DNA from: Peptococcaceae bacterium CEB3
GTDB lineage: Bacteria > Bacillota > Desulfitobacteriia > Desulfitobacteriales > Desulfitobacteriaceae
Direction: 5' to 3'
DNA: 57,178 nt
NCBI GenBank assembly: GCA_001029295.1
Contig: LDXJ01000039.1
Span: 1-57,178, forward strand
Shown here: piece after piece, positions 7,862 to 17,736 of the stretch
How the letters are laid out: each line of letters opens with the position of its first letter
Numbering within the stretch: position 1 is the stretch's first letter
Program-made: the position numbers and the translations under genes
Notes under the pieces: model-generated
What the model was told of the DNA's origin: nothing
Seen by the model: the letters and a program-made list of their open reading frames with translations, nothing else
The model's database searches: none

Positions 7862-9286
7862 TCACATCAGTTTGGCTGCGCGTTTGGCGATGAACTCCTG
7901 TAACTTCTTATCAACCTCGGCGTCAAGGGCTGGTGGGACGTAGTTGGCTAGGACTTTCTGCCATTTTTTGTGTGCTCTTTCGTTCGTGTCGATTTTTTCT
8001 TTAGCCCAGGAGTCGTAAGCTACGCGATCGCTTAACTCCGCAGTTCGAAATTCACGCCGGTGGTTCTTACGCGTATGCTTCTGGGTCAGGAAGTGACCGC
8101 CGGGTCCCACTTTAGCAATTACATCGAAAGCCATTCCGTCTTCGTCAAAGTGGAAACCGTTCATATAGTGCAGGAGCATCCCGGCCATTTCGTCGTCCAT
8201 CATGAACTTCTCATAAGACATGGCCATAAAATATTGAAGGATCCCTGCGGTGTGCAGGACAAAATTGATTCCGGTTACCGTCGATGCCATGAGTGTCATC
8301 ATTGACTCGTAGCCGGCCTGGGCATCGACAATCTTGGAGTCGTTGAGGCCACCGCCGGAACGGCTGGGCACTTTATAGAAACGAGCGATTTGAGCGCTGG
8401 CGGAAATGAAGAGAGCGCATTCGGGGCTCCCGATGGAGAGGCTGCCGCTGTGCATGTCGCTGAGCGCCGATGTCGAACCGTAAACGACTGGTGTCCCCGG
8501 GTTGATGCTTTGAGCCAAAGCGATCCCGGCAAGGACCTCGGCGTTTTGTAAGGCCAAGGTGCCTGCTAGGGCGGCCGGCCCAGTGGAGCCCGCCATGACT
8601 AGAGAAGCGATTACTAAGGCCTGCCCTGCCTCTGCATAGGCCATTAGCGCCCCCAGCATTCTCCCATCATACTTAAGAGGAGTAAGGGAGTTGATCAGAG
8701 AAATCAAAACTGGTTTTTCCTTAATCACCTCTCGACCGCCAAACAGGATGGAAGCGATTTCGATGGAGTCCTCCGCCCGTTCTCGGCCTTCGGCGCTGCC
8801 CATAAAGCATTTATCAGAGTTTTTAATCGAACTATAAAGCATTTTCAAGTGGCGGATTTCGTCATGGATATCTTGGGGCTCTGCCACCGTGCCTCCGGTC
8901 ATATGCAGGTTCTTGCTGGCCCCGGCCAGCTTGACAAAGTTGTCATAATCCTGCATCATTGTTTTGCGGCGAGAACCATCTACTTCGTGAATGAATGGTG
9001 CTCCGTAGCCAGGCATGTAAATGATGTGGTCGCCACCGCACACCAGGTTGTGTTCCGGATTGCGCGCATGCAGAGTAAATTCGGCTGGAGCTAGCCTGAC
9101 TTTGTCTTCGATGAACTCGCGGGTAAAATGAACGCGGTTTCCTTCAACGTTTTGGTCTTCTTTCTGAAACACAGCCAGTGCCGGCCCATACCCGAACTCC
9201 ATCCCGACCTCAGAAAGAATACGGATGGATTCCTCATGAATCGCTCGAACTTGTTCATCCGTAAGAACATTGTACTTTGGTAACAT
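7862..9286 (-). CDS. mtgB: Glycine betaine:corrinoid methyltransferase (non-pyrrolysine MttB family)
   Basis: This 474-residue TIM-barrel methyltransferase of the trimethylamine methyltransferase (MttB) superfamily moves one methyl from glycine betaine to the MtgC corrinoid, leaving dimethylglycine. The frame is open without an in-frame TAG, so it is the pyrrolysine-free type. Visible landmarks are PGYGAPFIHEVDGSRRK, NSDKCFMGSAEGRE, SLINSLTPLKYD, MAGSTGPAALAGTLALQNAE and the C-terminal KVGPGGHFLTQKHT. Family assignment is certain; the substrate rests on gene order (MtrH-type mtgA upstream, mtgC and BCCT downstream) and resemblance to Desulfitobacterium MtgB. AAGGGGTG precedes the ATG. Confidence 0.9.
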   Translation of the reverse strand: MLPKYNVLTDEQVRAIHEESIRILSEVGMEFGYGPALAVFQKEDQNVEGNRVHFTREFIEDKVRLAPAEFTLHARNPEHNLVCGGDHIIYMPGYGAPFIHEVDGSRRKTMMQDYDNFVKLAGASKNLHMTGGTVAEPQDIHDEIRHLKMLYSSIKNSDKCFMGSAEGRERAEDSIEIASILFGGREVIKEKPVLISLINSLTPLKYDGRMLGALMAYAEAGQALVIASLVMAGSTGPAALAGTLALQNAEVLAGIALAQSINPGTPVVYGSTSALSDMHSGSLSIGSPECALFISASAQIARFYKVPSRSGGGLNDSKIVDAQAGYESMMTLMASTVTGINFVLHTAGILQYFMAMSYEKFMMDDEMAGMLLHYMNGFHFDEDGMAFDVIAKVGPGGHFLTQKHTRKNHRREFRTAELSDRVAYDSWAKEKIDTNERAHKKWQKVLANYVPPALDAEVDKKLQEFIAKRAAKLM

Positions 9287-9316
9287 AACGCTACACCCCT
9301 TTAATTTAATTTGGTT

Positions 9317-10261
<945 letters not shown>

Positions 10262-10285
10262 TTAGATACCTTGGACATTCAGCCG

Positions 10286-10302
10286 GGCTTTAGCCCAACC
10301 AT
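10286..10302 (-). promoter_or_regulatory. Weak sigma-54-like promoter candidate for mtgA
   Basis: On the minus strand ATGG-N10-GC keeps the exact GG-to-GC spacing of -24/-12 promoters, and initiation would fall ~40 bases before mtgA. The bases around the two dinucleotides match the consensus poorly (TTGG at -22, AAGC at -12). This is a suggestion only. Confidence 0.22.
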
Positions 10303-10320
10303 GCGAAATTTTGACTTGCT

Positions 10321-10345
10321 CCTTGTTCACAAGATTCAAACAAGG
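10321..10345. promoter_or_regulatory. Palindrome in the mtgA/activator intergenic region
   Basis: CCTTGTT (10321-10327) and AACAAGG (10339-10345) form a perfect 7+7 dyad with an 11-base spacer, ~85 bp upstream of mtgA. It has no T-run and reads as a protein-binding site. It could serve the divergent sigma-54 activator, but nothing proves that. Confidence 0.35.
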
Positions 10346-10428
10346 GCTGAACCCATCATAGCACCAAAGTCTGTCGGAATAATTGATACAAGCATGCTCG
10401 TTTTGACATATTCAGTTCATATCAAGAC

Positions 10429-10459
10429 CTCGGTAAAATCTTTAATGTGGAACTCGGTA
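10429..10459. repeat. Direct repeat CTCGGTA in the mtgA/activator intergenic region
   Basis: CTCGGTAAAATC (10429) and CTCGGTAGAAAATC (10453) lie 24 bp apart, ~200 bp from mtgA and ~300 bp from the activator gene. This is a distance usual for enhancer sites of sigma-54 activators. The remainder of 10460-10757 shows no gene and no clear promoter. Confidence 0.3.
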
Positions 10460-10757
10460 GAAAATCGGGAATTATTTCTATCGAGTATTGCCGACTCTAA
10501 CTCGTTAGGTAATGTCATGTCCAGATCGCTGAGCCTAAAATGATTGTACTAAAAAATGGAATCTGGGACGCTTCGATTCGATGGTAGCCACAGGGTTACA
10601 ATGAAGGACATGCCCCCTCTAAATGTGGAGATTTATCTGATAAGATTGAAAGTAGTAAATTGAGTGGGGACTGATTCCGATGTTTTTGGATGACTGCGCC
10701 CGACAAAAACGCCGGCCGGCGACGGGCGGTCTGGGGCTATGTTGATGGGGGGGCTGC

Positions 10758-12602
10758 GTGTTGAACCGGAAACATTATTCTTCCTCGGTGGCGTCAATAT
10801 CATATTTTAAGGCCAACCAGTATTTTGTTCAGCAAACGGCAGACGCTATCGCCGCGGTTGTGGAATTTGAGGTTGCGATTATTGACAGTAACCTGGAGGT
10901 TATCGCCGGTACTGGTTGCTACAAGGATCAAGTAGGAACGGTTTATGGGGAAGGCTCGATCACCAAGCGGCTGATGCAAAAGGGCGGATATTGTATTTTG
11001 GAAGACGAGCCGATGGCAAGTGCGATATGCCGGGCTTGTTCGTTCAGAAATTCCTGTAACCTTAGGGGGGGTCTCATTTTCTCCATCGCCCTAGAAGACA
11101 AGATCATCGGAACAGTTTCCCTTTTTGCCTTTGACGAACAGCAAAAAGAAAGCCTATTGTCCAATCGTGATAAACTGTTGGGCTTTCTGAACAAAATTGC
11201 CCTTCTGATGGGCAGCAAAATCCACGAATCAGAAATGAATGGACTTCTGACCTTTACGACTAATCAGTTTAGAACCGTTATGAATTCCATTGTGGAAGGC
11301 ATCATTGCCATAGACAGAGAAGGAATTATTAACCAGGTCAATAGGGCGGCGGAAAAGCAACTTTTTGCACAAGCTTCCCAAATCGTAGGTGTGCATTTTA
11401 ATGAAGTTTTTCCGGGGTTGGCCATTCCTAAAGTCCTCGAATTAGGGCAGCCTTATGTTGAGCAGGAGATCCTATATAAAAGTAAGGAGCAGCATTTGCA
11501 GTTTATCGGTACGATCACGCCGATAAAGTCGGAAGGGGAAACTGCGGGAATTGTTATCTCCCTTCGCAGTGTGCGCGAAATGCGCAAGTTAGCCGGACGT
11601 TTGATCCGTGAGGAACGCAAGTATACTTTAGACGGAATTCTTGGGACGAGCGAATCAATTACGGAATTGAAACATAAGATGCAGTTGGTCGCGGCAACGG
11701 ATTCGACGGTGCTTATCACCGGGGAGAGTGGGACCGGCAAGGAATTATTTGCGCAGGCCATCCATGGGGAAAGTCATCGCAAGAACGGGCCGTTCATTGC
11801 AATCAATTGCGGAGCTATTCCCGATATGCTGTTGGAGAGCGAACTGTTTGGCTACGAGGAAGGAGCGTTTACCGGGGCGGTTCGTGGCGGTAAACCCGGC
11901 AAATTTGAATTGGCAGATGGTGGAACAATTTTTCTCGATGAAATTGGCGATATGCCTTTATCCCTACAGGTCAAGCTGTTACGGGTCTTGCAAGAACTGA
12001 AGATCGAAAGGATTGGGGGAATAAAACCGACTTGGGTTGATGTCAGGATTATTGCTGCCACCAACAGAAATCTAGAGGAGATGATTTCCAGAGGAGAGTT
12101 TAGAAGTGACCTCTTCTACAGGTTGAGCGTCATTCCTTTTAACATTCCGCCCTTACGGGTAAGAAAAGAAGACTTGAAGCTACTTTTGTATCATTTCCTG
12201 GATAAATACAACCTACTCCTAAATAAGCATGTCACCGGGTTCGGCCCAGGCGTTCTGGAAAAGATGCTGGCATATCCCTGGCCCGGCAACGTCAGGGAAC
12301 TTGAGAATTCTATCGAATATGCTATCAATGTGGCCGCCGGAAACTACCTTGAAGAATCGTGCGTTCCGGCACGCATCAAAGATTTTTTTACCAACCATCG
12401 CGGTTCTCTTGATGATGACGGTATCGTTACCCTTGACCAGATTGAGAAACACGCGATTGCGATGGCTCTAAGGAAATTTGGAACCACAGGACGGGCCAAG
12501 GAGAAAGCTGCCCAATCCTTGGGTATGAGTCGATCTACCTTTTACAGGAAAATCAAAGAGTTGGGTTTAACGGGGGAAGAACAGGGTGCAATGACGAAAT
12601 GA
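10758..12602 (+). CDS. Sigma-54-dependent activator with PAS, AAA+ and Fis domains
   Basis: This 614-residue enhancer-binding protein remodels sigma-54 RNA polymerase by ATP hydrolysis. Residues ~1-160 form a sensory region containing a CRAC-x5-C cluster. A PAS domain follows (~165-290, from FRTVMNSIVEGIIAID). The AAA+ domain starts at ~295, with Walker A GESGTGKE near 321, the sigma-54-contacting GAFTGA loop near 369 and Walker B GTIFLDE. A Fis-type helix-turn-helix closes the protein (AQSLGMSRSTFYRKIKELG). The start is the GTG at 10758 or the TTG next to it. It diverges from mtgABC. Two consensus sigma-54 promoters lie downstream in the island (14555, 22578) and are the obvious targets (inference). 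The ligand is unknown, possibly a betaine. Confidence 0.92.
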   Translation: MLNRKHYSSSVASISYFKANQYFVQQTADAIAAVVEFEVAIIDSNLEVIAGTGCYKDQVGTVYGEGSITKRLMQKGGYCILEDEPMASAICRACSFRNSCNLRGGLIFSIALEDKIIGTVSLFAFDEQQKESLLSNRDKLLGFLNKIALLMGSKIHESEMNGLLTFTTNQFRTVMNSIVEGIIAIDREGIINQVNRAAEKQLFAQASQIVGVHFNEVFPGLAIPKVLELGQPYVEQEILYKSKEQHLQFIGTITPIKSEGETAGIVISLRSVREMRKLAGRLIREERKYTLDGILGTSESITELKHKMQLVAATDSTVLITGESGTGKELFAQAIHGESHRKNGPFIAINCGAIPDMLLESELFGYEEGAFTGAVRGGKPGKFELADGGTIFLDEIGDMPLSLQVKLLRVLQELKIERIGGIKPTWVDVRIIAATNRNLEEMISRGEFRSDLFYRLSVIPFNIPPLRVRKEDLKLLLYHFLDKYNLLLNKHVTGFGPGVLEKMLAYPWPGNVRELENSIEYAINVAAGNYLEESCVPARIKDFFTNHRGSLDDDGIVTLDQIEKHAIAMALRKFGTTGRAKEKAAQSLGMSRSTFYRKIKELGLTGEEQGAMTK

Positions 12603-12697
12603 ATTAGAATATTGTAGAATATTTAGCCTAACATTAACTGCTTTCAAGCTGCTAAAGCCTCAGGAGGGCGAGGATGTAAATTACGGGAGGAATTAGT

Positions 12698-13471
12698 TTG
12701 AATAAAGAAATCGTAGACTCAATTACGCAGTATGTTAAGAATTATCAAGAGTTGAAGCAAATTGAAACTGATTGGCGGGACCCTGTTATTGGATTTGCCG
12801 CTGCCAAGGATGAGTTGTTTCCTAAATTAAAGGAAATAATTGGCCCCAATCACGCTCTTCCTTCGGACCTGATTCCAAATGCCAAATCGGTTATAACGTT
12901 CTTCATACCTTTTTCAAAGGAGATTGTTGAGAGCAACATTCCTGAAGAGGAAAGTTCAAGGAAGTGGGATATAGCAACCATTGAAACGAATAACTTAATC
13001 GCTGACTTAAATAAATTCCTATTCGAGACAATAACTGCAAAAGGCTATAAGGCCTCATTAATCCCGGCAACGTATAATTATGATCAGGAAAAATTGATTA
13101 GTGACTGGTCTCATAAAAGTGTTGCCTATATTTCAGGAATCGGTAAATTTGGTCTCCATCATATTCTTATTACAAAAAGCGGATGCTGCGGCAGATTGGG
13201 GAGTATGGTAACTGATATGGAGTTGACACCCACAACGAGGACAGATGAAGAGTATTGTCTTTATAAGCATAACGGTACATGCAAAAAGTGTGTAAAAAGA
13301 TGTGTTAATCATGCCTTCCAAGATAGCACATCGGTTTTTAACCGCAAAAAGTGCAATGAACAGATTTATGACAAGATTATTCGGGAATATCCGATTGGGA
13401 TAGGGGATACCTGCGGAAAATGCATGTGTGGTGTACCTTGTTCATTGGTAAATCCAAGGGCAAGGGATTAA
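12698..13471 (+). CDS. QueG-like (epoxyqueuosine reductase-related) Fe-S protein
   Basis: This 257-residue protein resembles the short COG1600-type relatives of epoxyqueuosine reductase, a family whose characterised members bind cobalamin and two [4Fe-4S] clusters. Cysteines come in two groups near the C-terminus: CLYKHNGTCKKCVKRC and TCGKCMCGVPC, with CNEQ between and GCCGRLGSM ahead. True QueG is longer and carries extra C-terminal repeats, so a queuosine role is doubtful. The position between a sigma-54 activator and a broken MttB gene in a corrinoid island suggests handling or reduction of corrinoid (inference). GGGAGG lies upstream of the TTG start at 12698. Its AT-rich codon use differs from the neighbouring methyltransferases, so it may be a later arrival. 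Confidence 0.7.
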   Translation: MNKEIVDSITQYVKNYQELKQIETDWRDPVIGFAAAKDELFPKLKEIIGPNHALPSDLIPNAKSVITFFIPFSKEIVESNIPEEESSRKWDIATIETNNLIADLNKFLFETITAKGYKASLIPATYNYDQEKLISDWSHKSVAYISGIGKFGLHHILITKSGCCGRLGSMVTDMELTPTTRTDEEYCLYKHNGTCKKCVKRCVNHAFQDSTSVFNRKKCNEQIYDKIIREYPIGIGDTCGKCMCGVPCSLVNPRARD

Positions 13472-13555
13472 AAAGAAAGAATATGCCTTTAATGTCGGTC
13501 ACTTTATCCCGGATTAAATCCGTCCCTTAGTCAAATAAAAATGGACCCGTTAGGG

Positions 13556-13576
13556 CCCGGCGTGGCGCAAGCCGGG
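13556..13576 (+). terminator. GC-rich hairpin after the QueG-like gene
   Basis: CCCGGC (13556-13561) pairs with GCCGGG (13571-13576), followed by GTTTGGTTG. It lies ~85 bp after the stop codon and is a plausible weak terminator. Confidence 0.35.
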
Positions 13577-13611
13577 GTTTGGTTGACATAGGAGACGTGG
13601 CTCATGCCGAG

Positions 13612-13644
13612 TTGAATACGACTTAGTATGAATTGAATACGACT
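13612..13644. repeat. Twelve-base direct repeat, 21-bp period
   Basis: TTGAATACGACT occurs at 13612-13623 and again at 13633-13644, exactly two helical turns apart. This is the geometry of a tandem protein-binding site. It precedes the decayed MttB gene by ~100 bp and may be a relic of its control region. Nothing else is visible in 13472-13741. Confidence 0.4.
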
Positions 13645-13741
13645 CATTTTAGCGGTCGCAAACATGATTAAATCAGATGCACATAAGCCGTTTATGGCGG
13701 AAATTATGGATTTCACCTAATGAACTGCATTAGCACAGTAA

Positions 13742-14300
13742 TTGCATTTAGTTACAGCCCCAATGGCGGGGGCCACGGCGCCTTGTACTTTGGCTGGGAC
13801 GTTGGCCAGCGGCATATCCGAAAGCTTGGGCGGACTTGTCATTCACCAGTTAAAGCAGGCGGGGGCACCCTTTATTATGGGCGGCGTATTTACCATAATG
13901 GATATGAACACCACTATTTTCTCATATGCTGCTCCGGAGTTTAATCTTCTTCAGGCCGGACAGACGGACGTAGCCCACTACTTAGGCTTGCTGAACTTCT
14001 GTACGGCAGGCTGCAGTGACTCAAATGTTTTGGATCAGCAGGCTGCGGCCGAAGCGATGTTTTCGATCTTGGTGACTGGACAGAGCGGGGCGAACCTAAT
14101 TCATGATGTCGGTTACCTGGAATACGGTTCAACCGGTTCGTTGGAGATGCTGGTCATGAGTAATGAACTCATTGGGATGGCTAAGCGCTTTGTTCGAGGT
14201 ATTCGGGTCAATAAAGAGACTTTAGCCACACAAGTAGTGGACCAAGTTGGACCGGGCGGCATTTCTTAGGTGAGCAACATACTTTGGATTACATGCGCCC
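13742..14300 (+). pseudogene. Remnant of an MttB family methyltransferase
   Basis: The reading frame 13742-14269 encodes the middle-to-C-terminal part of an MttB-family protein. MAGATAP, PFIMGGVFTIMDM, TAGCSD, YLEYGSTGSLE and VGPGG align with the intact protein at 26026-27483. The N-terminal ~260 residues are missing. Near 14263 one base has been lost, so GGHFLGEQHTLDY continues in the next frame and the original one stops. The last ~80 residues are not recognisable. It is a dead gene, closest to the second MttB of the downstream operon, and suggests a duplicated unit decayed here. Bases 14300-14550 hold no gene. Confidence 0.85.
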
Positions 14301-14554
14301 GATGTGCGTCCAATCGTCGTTCAGGGAGATGCAAGACGTCTGTCGACGCAAGAGAGATGTTAAGAAGCATGAAAAGGATCCCAGAATAGGAATGTCGCGT
14401 CCCAATATGGGACTGGCGGGAGGGTTGGATCTTGCCGAAAGGCGGCAATCATTTCGCTTGGCGATCCTAATTTAGCATTGAACTTTTGTCTAGAGTGTGT
14501 TTAGAATATTTGGAATGTTGGACCAGGGACCCCCTCCGGGCATTGGCAGCCGAG

Positions 14555-14571
14555 TGGCATAATATTTGCAT
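14555..14571 (+). promoter_or_regulatory. Sigma-54 (-24/-12) promoter upstream of the OpuA-like operon
   Basis: TGGCATAATATTTGCAT matches the consensus TGGCAC-N5-TTGCW, with GG at 14556-14557 and GC at 14568-14569 separated by exactly ten bases. Transcription would start near 14581, giving a leader of ~290 bases before the ATP-binding protein gene at 14870. I see no convincing gene in that leader; an open frame upstream of 14870 has no ribosome site and no family resemblance. The activator at 10758 is the obvious partner. Confidence 0.75.
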
Positions 14572-14869
14572 GCCTTAAAGGTTGATTTAACTAAGTCACG
14601 AGGCATCAGTCTTGGCACCACGTATGTCGAAAAATTGCAATTCCTTATATTGCAATAGGAGGTGTAGGCGTCACAAGGGCAAGTGCCACATTAATGAGTC
14701 GTACTGGCAGCGCTTCAAGAAGGGTCGGACGGCTCATGTGGCTCAGGCGAAGGAAATTGCGAAGTTTCTGAAGAGGGCGATAACCTTACGTGAGCCCAAG
14801 CTAAATCGGGAGGGAAGAGATGTTGTACCTGGTTCTGTGAGGTTAATCTGTTTAGGAAGGGAGCCAGCG

Positions 14870-15730
14870 ATGCCAGTAAAAATTGAGGTTAAGAATTTAA
14901 CCAAGATTTTCGGGCTGCAACCGGACAGAGCGCTGAAACGGTTGGAACAAGGAATGAGCAAAGAACGGTTAGCGGAGACCGGCCATATCGTTGCAGTTCA
15001 TAACGTTACATTTTCCGTCTCAGATGGTGAGATATTTGTGATTATGGGATTGTCCGGAAGCGGCAAGTCAACGTTGTTGAGGTGTTTGAACCGTTTGATT
15101 GAACCAACCGCTGGTACGGTGGCAATTGATCAACAAGACGTCACAAAAATAATGCTTAGGGAGTTAAGGCAAGTCCGGCAGAAGAAAACTGCCATGGTCT
15201 TTCAACAGTTTGCCCTTATGCCGCACAGGACGGTCCTGCATAATACGGTATTTGGATTGGAGGTTCAAGGCGTTAAGAAAGAGGAAAGAGAAAGGAGGGC
15301 CCGAGAAAGTCTGGCCATGGTGGGGCTGGCAGGATGGGAAAACTCCTATCCTCATGAGCTGAGTGGAGGTATGAAGCAGCGTGTTGGCTTAGCAAGGGCC
15401 TTAACGAACGATCCGGATATTCTGTTTATGGACGAAGCCTTTAGTGCCCTAGATCCCCTGATCAGAGAAGGAATGCAAGATGAGTTACTAAGTTTACAGA
15501 AGCAAATGAGCAAGACCATAGTTTTTATCACGCATGACCTATTCGAGGCTCTTAAAATAGGTGATCGTATCGCTTTTGTCCGGAATGGCTCCTTGGTTCA
15601 GGTTGGTCCCCCACAAGAAATAGTTGCGGCCCCTGCCGATGATTATGTTGCGAACTTTGTCAAAGGGATAGAACGTCTGGGGAAGCTGTACAGTCAACGA
15701 AGTGAGGTCGTGGTGGAGGAAAGGGTGTAA
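14870..15730 (+). CDS. Glycine betaine/proline-type ABC importer, ATP-binding protein (no CBS domains)
   Basis: This 286-residue ATPase of the ProV/OpuAA type energises uptake of a quaternary amine. Walker A is GLSGSGKS, the signature LSGGMKQR and Walker B DILFMDEAFSALD. The 25-residue N-terminal insertion before the first strand's end (DRALKRLEQG) is typical of ProV. It ends soon after the ABC domain (KGIERLGKLY), so the tandem CBS domains of OpuAA that sense ionic strength or c-di-AMP are absent. This fits use as a nutrient importer (inference). I chose the ATG at 14870: AGGAAGGGAG precedes it and MPVKIEVKNLTKIFG is the family start. It opens an operon with permease and binding protein under the sigma-54 promoter at 14555. 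Confidence 0.9.
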   Translation: MPVKIEVKNLTKIFGLQPDRALKRLEQGMSKERLAETGHIVAVHNVTFSVSDGEIFVIMGLSGSGKSTLLRCLNRLIEPTAGTVAIDQQDVTKIMLRELRQVRQKKTAMVFQQFALMPHRTVLHNTVFGLEVQGVKKEERERRARESLAMVGLAGWENSYPHELSGGMKQRVGLARALTNDPDILFMDEAFSALDPLIREGMQDELLSLQKQMSKTIVFITHDLFEALKIGDRIAFVRNGSLVQVGPPQEIVAAPADDYVANFVKGIERLGKLYSQRSEVVVEERV

Positions 15731-15758
15731 CATGATCGATCTGGGCAAGAGGTGACAC

Positions 15759-16640
15759 ATGGAGATCTATCGTTTACCGCTGGGCCAATGGGTCAATGTT
15801 GGTGTGGATTGGTTGCTAAAAAATTATGGCCACACCTTTGATCTATTTTCGAGTAGTATTAAATCTATCATTGATCAGTTCAAAATGGGTTTGACGGTTT
15901 TGCCATGGTGGCTTATTTTGATAGTTTTTATTGTACTGGCGTGGAAGGCCAACGGCTGGCGTCTGGCTCTTGGAACAGGCCTCGGATTAAGCTTAATCTT
16001 TGATTTGAGCCTGTGGCCGGCTTTTCTGGACACGCTTGTCCTGGTCATCTTTTCGGCTCTGGTTTCAATCTTTATCGGAGTACCTCTGGGGATTTTGGCT
16101 GCTCGAAGCAACAACTTTCATCGCATTTTCACACCACTTTTAGATTTTATGCAAACCATGCCATCCTTCGTATATCTCATACCTGCTTTGATGTTTTTTG
16201 GATTGGGCACTGTCCCGGCAATTTTTGCAACTGTCATTTTTGCCATGCCGCCGGTGACAAGGTTGACTGACTTGGGCATCCGACAGGTTCCGGCTGAGTT
16301 GATTGAAGTAGGTGAGGCTTTTGGCTCTACGCCAAGACAAATGCTATGGAAGATACAGTTACCCGTAGCCTTGCCGACGATTATGGCAGGCATCAACCAA
16401 ACTTTAATGTTGTCGCTGTCCATGGTGGTGATCTCGGCTATGATTGGGGCAGAGGGTTTTGGAGCCGGTGTTTTGCAAGGTATATCCCAAATGGATATAG
16501 GAAAAGGGTTTGAAAACGGCCTGGCTGTTGTCATTCTGGCCATGGTGCTGGACCGAATGAGCCAAGGAATTATTAAGCGTGGTACAGCAGGTGCGAGAAA
16601 AAGGCGACCCCGATCTTTGCCGAAGGGTAATGTAGATTGA
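15759..16640 (+). CDS. Glycine betaine/proline-type ABC importer, permease
   Basis: This 293-residue inner-membrane permease of the ProW/OpuAB type has about six to seven hydrophobic segments. The EAA loop that contacts the ATPase is around EVGEAFGSTPRQMLWKIQLPVALPTIMAGIN. The N-terminus (MEIYRLPLGQWVNVGVDWLL) is characteristic of OpuAB. It lies 28 bp after the ATPase gene and 25 bp before the binding protein gene, and GAGGTGAC precedes the ATG. Confidence 0.92.
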   Translation: MEIYRLPLGQWVNVGVDWLLKNYGHTFDLFSSSIKSIIDQFKMGLTVLPWWLILIVFIVLAWKANGWRLALGTGLGLSLIFDLSLWPAFLDTLVLVIFSALVSIFIGVPLGILAARSNNFHRIFTPLLDFMQTMPSFVYLIPALMFFGLGTVPAIFATVIFAMPPVTRLTDLGIRQVPAELIEVGEAFGSTPRQMLWKIQLPVALPTIMAGINQTLMLSLSMVVISAMIGAEGFGAGVLQGISQMDIGKGFENGLAVVILAMVLDRMSQGIIKRGTAGARKRRPRSLPKGNVD

Positions 16641-16665
16641 CGAGAAATTGAGGGAGGGACAATAA

Positions 16666-17586
16666 ATGATCCCAAAGTCCGTGTTTAAGAAACCGACTCT
16701 CGTTGTTTTGTGCGCTGTGGTCGTTCTTCTATTGATTGCGTCGTTGAACGGTTGCGGCCAGCAGGCTGGTTCCACAGGAGCAAATCAACCACAGGCAAGC
16801 GCTACCCAGGCAAAAGGTACAATTAGAATCGGGTATGTAAATTGGGCCGAAGACATTGCAGTTAGTAACCTGTGGAAGGAAATTTTGGAAAAGCAAGGGT
16901 ATACCGTGAACTTGCAGAGCGTGGATGTTGCGCCCCTGTTTGTCGGACTCAGTAAAGGCGACTTGGACGTTTTTCTTGACGCGTGGTTGCCGGTTACTCA
17001 CAAAGCTTATTGGGATAAATACAAACAGGATTTGCAGGATTATGGTATCTGGTATCAGTCTCCGGCCAGGATTGGCTTGGTGGTGCCGAATTACGTCACC
17101 ATTAACTCCATCGACCAAATGAACTCGGAAAGGCCGAAATTTGACGGTCAAATCATTGGAATCGACCCGGGGGCTGGCATCATGAAGGCTGCTGCCAAAG
17201 CCATACAAGATTACGGATTGAGATTTAAGTTAGTGCAGGGCAGCGAGGCGGCCATGATGGCGGCATTACAAAAGGCCTATCGCGATAAGAAATGGATAGT
17301 GATAACTGGGTGGAGCCCCCACTGGATGTTTGCCAAATATCAGCTAAAGTACTTGAGCGATCCTAAAAAGGATTTCGGCCAGGCGGAGGGTCTGCATACC
17401 TTGGCCAACAAGGATTTCAGCGCGAAGATGCCAGAAGTGGCGGCAGAGTTGAGGCGTTTTAAGTTGACCGACGAGCAAATCGGTGGGTTGGAGGCTTTAA
17501 TAAATCAGGGGATGGCACCCCAGGAAGCGGCCAAGAAGTGGGTTAGCGAGAACCAGAACGTTGTTGATGGCTGGACGAAAGGATAA
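16666..17586 (+). CDS. Glycine betaine/proline-type substrate-binding lipoprotein (OpuAC/ProX)
   Basis: This 306-residue extracytoplasmic binding protein is anchored as a lipoprotein. A hydrophobic signal (residues ~10-30) ends in the lipobox LNGC. The OpuAC-type domain follows, with YVNWAEDIAVSNLW at its start, DVFLDAWLP and WVITGWSPHWMF; its scattered tryptophans are the likely cation-pi box for a trimethylammonium head. Ligand identity (glycine betaine, proline betaine or other) cannot be read from sequence. GGGAGGG precedes the ATG. Confidence 0.9.
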   Translation: MIPKSVFKKPTLVVLCAVVVLLLIASLNGCGQQAGSTGANQPQASATQAKGTIRIGYVNWAEDIAVSNLWKEILEKQGYTVNLQSVDVAPLFVGLSKGDLDVFLDAWLPVTHKAYWDKYKQDLQDYGIWYQSPARIGLVVPNYVTINSIDQMNSERPKFDGQIIGIDPGAGIMKAAAKAIQDYGLRFKLVQGSEAAMMAALQKAYRDKKWIVITGWSPHWMFAKYQLKYLSDPKKDFGQAEGLHTLANKDFSAKMPEVAAELRRFKLTDEQIGGLEALINQGMAPQEAAKKWVSENQNVVDGWTKG

Positions 17587-17736
17587 AGGGTTGGGAACAT
17601 GGGCTGGCCACCTAGGGGATTGGATGTACCCACGCCATATATTTGGCATACATCGGGTAAATCGGCGGATCACGGGAAAGGGGGTTAAGGGTGCTTCAGT
17701 AGGTTGGGGGAGAAAACGCAAGGAGGTAAAAAGTTG

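Noticed and set aside
10271-10543. A 90-codon plus-strand frame between mtgA and the activator
   Set aside because: No ribosome site, no recognisable features, and it overlaps palindromes and repeats of a control region.
14612-14869. N-terminal extension of the OpuA-like ATPase by 86 codons
   Set aside because: It has no ribosome site or family resemblance; the normal family start with AGGAAGGGAG is at 14870.
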